DNA from: Mesostigma viride
Lineage: Eukaryota > Streptophyta > Mesostigmatophyceae > Mesostigmatales > Mesostigmataceae
DNA length: 64,000 nt
Direction of reading: 5' to 3'
Assembly: GCA_009746045.1 (NCBI GenBank)
Contig: RPFO01000972.1
Coordinates: 510,624 to 574,623, forward strand
Part shown: piece by piece, positions 61,637 to 64,000 of the stretch
Position numbering within the stretch: position 1 is the stretch's first letter
How the letters are laid out: each line of letters opens with the position of its first letter
Made by a program: the position numbers and the translations under genes
Notes under the pieces: generated by a model
What the model was told of the DNA's origin: nothing
The model's input: only the letters and a program-made list of their open reading frames with translations
Databases searched by the model: none

Positions 61637-63756
61637 GTAAGTTGCGTGCTGTCAGTATCCCGCTTTTGCCGTTCCGCGGTGCTTTGCCCCGGCAACGGGG
61701 AATTAAATGGCACTCGCCGTTACTTATAACTAACTAGAATTGTCGACGAGGTATTTGAAACAATATGTAACGAATATAACAGAAGCGAAAACAACAATTT
61801 ATGACGGAAGCAGGGAAGTTAAGGAATGCCGTGCGGACGGACGAACTTCCTGCATAGAATTCCTGATAACCAGAGGCCCGCCACACCGTGCGTAGGCCCA
61901 GCTAGTATTGGTAAGGGCTGCATTCCGCCTTTGTCGCCGTGTCGCGGTAAATCTTCTGGGATTGCCGGTTGCGTACGTAGACCGCTGTATATCGGGCGGC
62001 TTATCATTCCTCCTTTTTGCTTGGCTCGAACCGTCCGCGGTCATTCAACTGAAGCTGCCTATATTAGCCCCCTTGCGCGCCGGTAAAGCCCCGATCTGCA
62101 TGTTTTTGTAATAACGTTTTCAGCTGCATATGACAAACTGTGTCCACCAGCCCCGCGCTGTTTTGACACTAGCTACAGCGGCATGCATTAGGGGAGGGAC
62201 ATTGAGAGGTTGGTGGTCAGGCGGGGCCTAGCTAGTTGCTATGGCCTGCCAACAGAAAAATGAATGCATTTATCAAGTGCATGGCCTGCATCGAATTCAG
62301 TTTCCGAAATTTTTTTACGGTCTGGATCTCCGGGACTATTCTTTTTCCATTTCTAGCCGTGGTTACATCTTCTTTATAGCCTGGTGCCCTGGTAGAGACC
62401 CAGGCAGATTGCTGGGGTGCACCAATGCGGTGTTGCAGGTGCAATATGAAGTGCATGGGGGCAAAGGGGAGAGGGTGGGAACAAGACTGTGGGACACGTC
62501 ATCTTCGCTTCTGCAAAAGGATTTGAACATTCATTGCTTACGTATGCAAGCGTGCCTTTTTATGTTGAGTTGCCACCTTGTCGATGGCCTCTGTACATTA
62601 ACGGTTAACACCTTTCTGCCTTTTCCACGCACGACCCCATGCAGGAGAAGAAGGTGAGCATTTTCCTCTCGCTTTTAGGCCTCTTGTTGATAATTCTAGA
62701 TCTTTAATCCATCAAGTGCATGGATCCAGGTTCAAAAGCTGAGCATTTTCCGCTGACCTAGCTCCATACCCCCTACATACCCCCTTCTTATGCACCTTCC
62801 CTGCTTTCTTTACGCACTTAAGTGTTGATATCAGGAGGAGAACATGAGCACCTTCCACTCGCTCAGGTCCCTTGACCACACCTTGCTTTTGTCATGCTTG
62901 CGTCATCACGACAGGAGGAGAACTTGAGCATCTTCCACTCGCTCTGCTACCCGCCGAGCGCAGATGGCGCCGCGGCGCCGCCCATGCCCGCGGGAAGCAT
63001 TTTCAAGTTCCACCAGATGGGCGTCCAGCCCCAGACCGTGCTGCTCGTGTTGGACAGCTCGCTGCTGGTGGGTCATCGCACCGTCCATGCCATATCGCGT
63101 GTGTAACACTATCTGCGGTATATCCGTATCAGACTTCTGAGCTATGCTCTTGCTGGATAGCTCCCTGCGGGTGGGTCCCTGGGGGCCAGTTGTGTTTCTT
63201 ACCAAGTCTGGGCCTTGATACCAGGGCTGAGCCGATGTTAAGGCTGGGTTAATATCATATCAAGGCTGGGTTTAGAGCGTTGCAAGGTGGGGCTTGGTGG
63301 TTGGATCATTCCTTTCTAGGCGTTTCTCTTTCTACCAAGCTGGCATGCGTGTGGCGTGCACCATTTGGTTGGCTTTTCTGGCATGCACCGTAAGGCTGGC
63401 CTTTGATACTGTGTCCTAGAATGCCGCACTTGCCGACGCCTTTGTTACTGTGCCTTGACGTACAAGTGTGTGTTATGTGTCCTAGGCCGCCTGATGCCAA
63501 GTGCTGGCTGCGTGCATACACACACAGTTACAGATTTTAATGTGTGTTGCGGCATGCGCGAGATGGGAGCAATCAGCATTGATTATCTTGTGTGTGTGCT
63601 CATTGAACCCGTTGACTATTTTGGTGCGGTGGGGGGTGGGGTGGGGGGGTGGGGGGTCGTGTGCAGGTGACGGCCGTCAGCAGCAATTGCACGGAATGGA
63701 TGGGCTGTGCGCCGCAGCAGCTACTGGGGAGAGCGGCGGTGGATCTGTTCGACGAG
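61544..63756 (+). CDS. Phytochrome-like PAS-domain protein, N-terminal exons (runs off the window)
   Basis: Three exons join in phase 0: 61544-61636 (31 codons, MEAVDPSWRNKQ), 62915-63067 (51 codons) and 63667-63756 (30 codons). Donors are GCG|GTAAGTT, CTG|GTGGGTC and GAG|GTGGGAA; acceptors are ACGACAG|GAG and GTGCAG|GTG. The joined protein reads GVQPQTVLLVLDSSLL|VTAVSSNCTEWMG, then APQQLLGRAAVDLFDE. That matches the first PAS fold of phytochromes (IQP-x-G, LLVLD, SxNxxExLG, LLGRxxxDLF). Phytochromes bind bilin and sense red light. The chromophore GAF domain would lie beyond the edge and is not seen. A PAS-containing histidine kinase is the alternative. Further exons must follow. Confidence 0.6.
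62640..62870 (+). repeat. Three echoes of the exon 2 acceptor edge
   Basis: GCAGGAGAAGAAGGTGAGCA (about 62642), AAAAGCTGAGCATTTTCCGC (about 62734) and CAGGAGGAGAACATGAGCAC (about 62833) resemble the true exon 2 start CAGGAGGAGAACTTGAGCAT at 62912, at spacings of 80-100 bp. Two of the three keep an AG before GAG. Confidence 0.75.
62915..63067 (+). CDS. PAS-domain gene exon 2
   Basis: Encodes EENLSIFHSLCYPPSADG, an Ala/Pro hinge and IFKFHQMGVQPQTVLLVLD. A Cys lies upstream of the PAS start, roughly where bacterial phytochromes carry theirs, but position alone does not prove a bilin link. Confidence 0.6.
63140..63185 (+). repeat. Echo of the exon 2 donor edge
   Basis: CTCTTGCTGGATAGCTCCCTG followed by CGGGTGGGTCCC copies the exon 2 end (LLVLDSSLL) and its donor, about 85 bp downstream of the true junction. 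Confidence 0.7.
63667..63756 (+). CDS. PAS-domain gene exon 3
   Basis: Encodes the second strand and helices of the PAS fold (VTAVSSNCTEWMGCAPQQLL, then GRAAVDLFDE). Downstream to 64000 no next exon is evident. Confidence 0.6.
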
Positions 63757-63934
63757 GTGGGAATGGTGATGTTTATAGTTTTGTGCTTGGGCTAGGATGC
63801 AGGCAGGGCTACAGCGTCCTGATTGGTACATCTTTTCTGTAGTTGCCGGCTGTAGTAGGTAAAGAGGTGAAGAGAACTAGCCTCATTGTTATTCTACACG
63901 TGTGTGTTTTCTGGCAACCTCGGCACACCCTTGG

Positions 63935-64000
63935 TGGAGCCTCGACACAGCCTCGATGGAGCCTCGATGTAGCCTCAATGCAGCCTCAATGCAGCCTCGA
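63935..64000. repeat. 12-bp minisatellite at the right edge
   Basis: Units of AGCCTCGATGGA / AGCCTCAATGCA type, continuing out of the window. Confidence 0.85.

Noticed and set aside
62241-62657. 138-codon plus-strand frame in PAS-gene intron 1
   Set aside because: No family motif, and no fitting acceptor and donor pair. It overlaps an acceptor-edge echo at its end.

Overview
The window looks like nuclear DNA of a eukaryotic microalga, most likely a green alga. Genes have GT-AG introns, transposons of several classes are nested in one another, microsatellites are long, and the right-hand gene starts with what looks like a phytochrome-type PAS fold. The lineage is an inference; no rRNA, organelle gene or species marker is present.

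Layout. Positions 1-34.6 kb are almost entirely mobile DNA. A decayed copia-type element lies on the minus strand (223-4961). An unassigned 257-residue ORF follows (5131-5904). A second copia-type element on the plus strand has two intact overlapping frames (6561-10372). LINE fragments fill 10.7-14.6 kb, and an isolated PHD-finger frame sits at 15.1 kb. Another LINE (17.1-19.45 kb) is followed by a third copia-type element (19611-26105) with 484-bp LTRs that look identical and a 5-bp target duplication. A LINE ORF1 (26.4-27.7 kb) comes next. A LINE with endonuclease and RT parts (28.3-32.8 kb) is split by a hAT-like element with a clean 8-bp target duplication. A BED-finger hAT relic ends 19 bp from the stop codon of the first host gene.

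Host gene 1 (48713 down to 34665, minus strand) has six exons whose phases all agree; they total 6942 nt and encode 2313 residues. The order is SAP-like modules, a hydrophobic helical segment, a basic helix, a Ser/Asp/Glu region, about 1,350 residues of Ala/Pro/Lys-rich repeats, and a complete ParA/MinD-type ATPase. Intron 4 cuts the P-loop exactly. Its introns hold LINE debris, a small inverted-repeat element, microsatellites and, repeatedly, extra copies of the neighbouring exon edge with its splice donor.

From 49 to 56.2 kb I see no convincing gene, only minisatellites and noncoding DNA. At 56248-60882 a 120-bp inverted-repeat pair encloses a (CA)n array and a piggyBac-like element bounded by TTAA. 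Host gene 2 starts at 61544 on the plus strand and runs off the right edge. Its first three exons encode the start of a phytochrome-like PAS domain, and its exon edges are echoed in the introns too.

Three things stand out: the SAP-ParA chimera; duplication of exon-intron junctions into the introns of two unrelated genes; and copia-type elements with a retropepsin-like domain between integrase and reverse transcriptase and HGDD in place of the usual YVDD.
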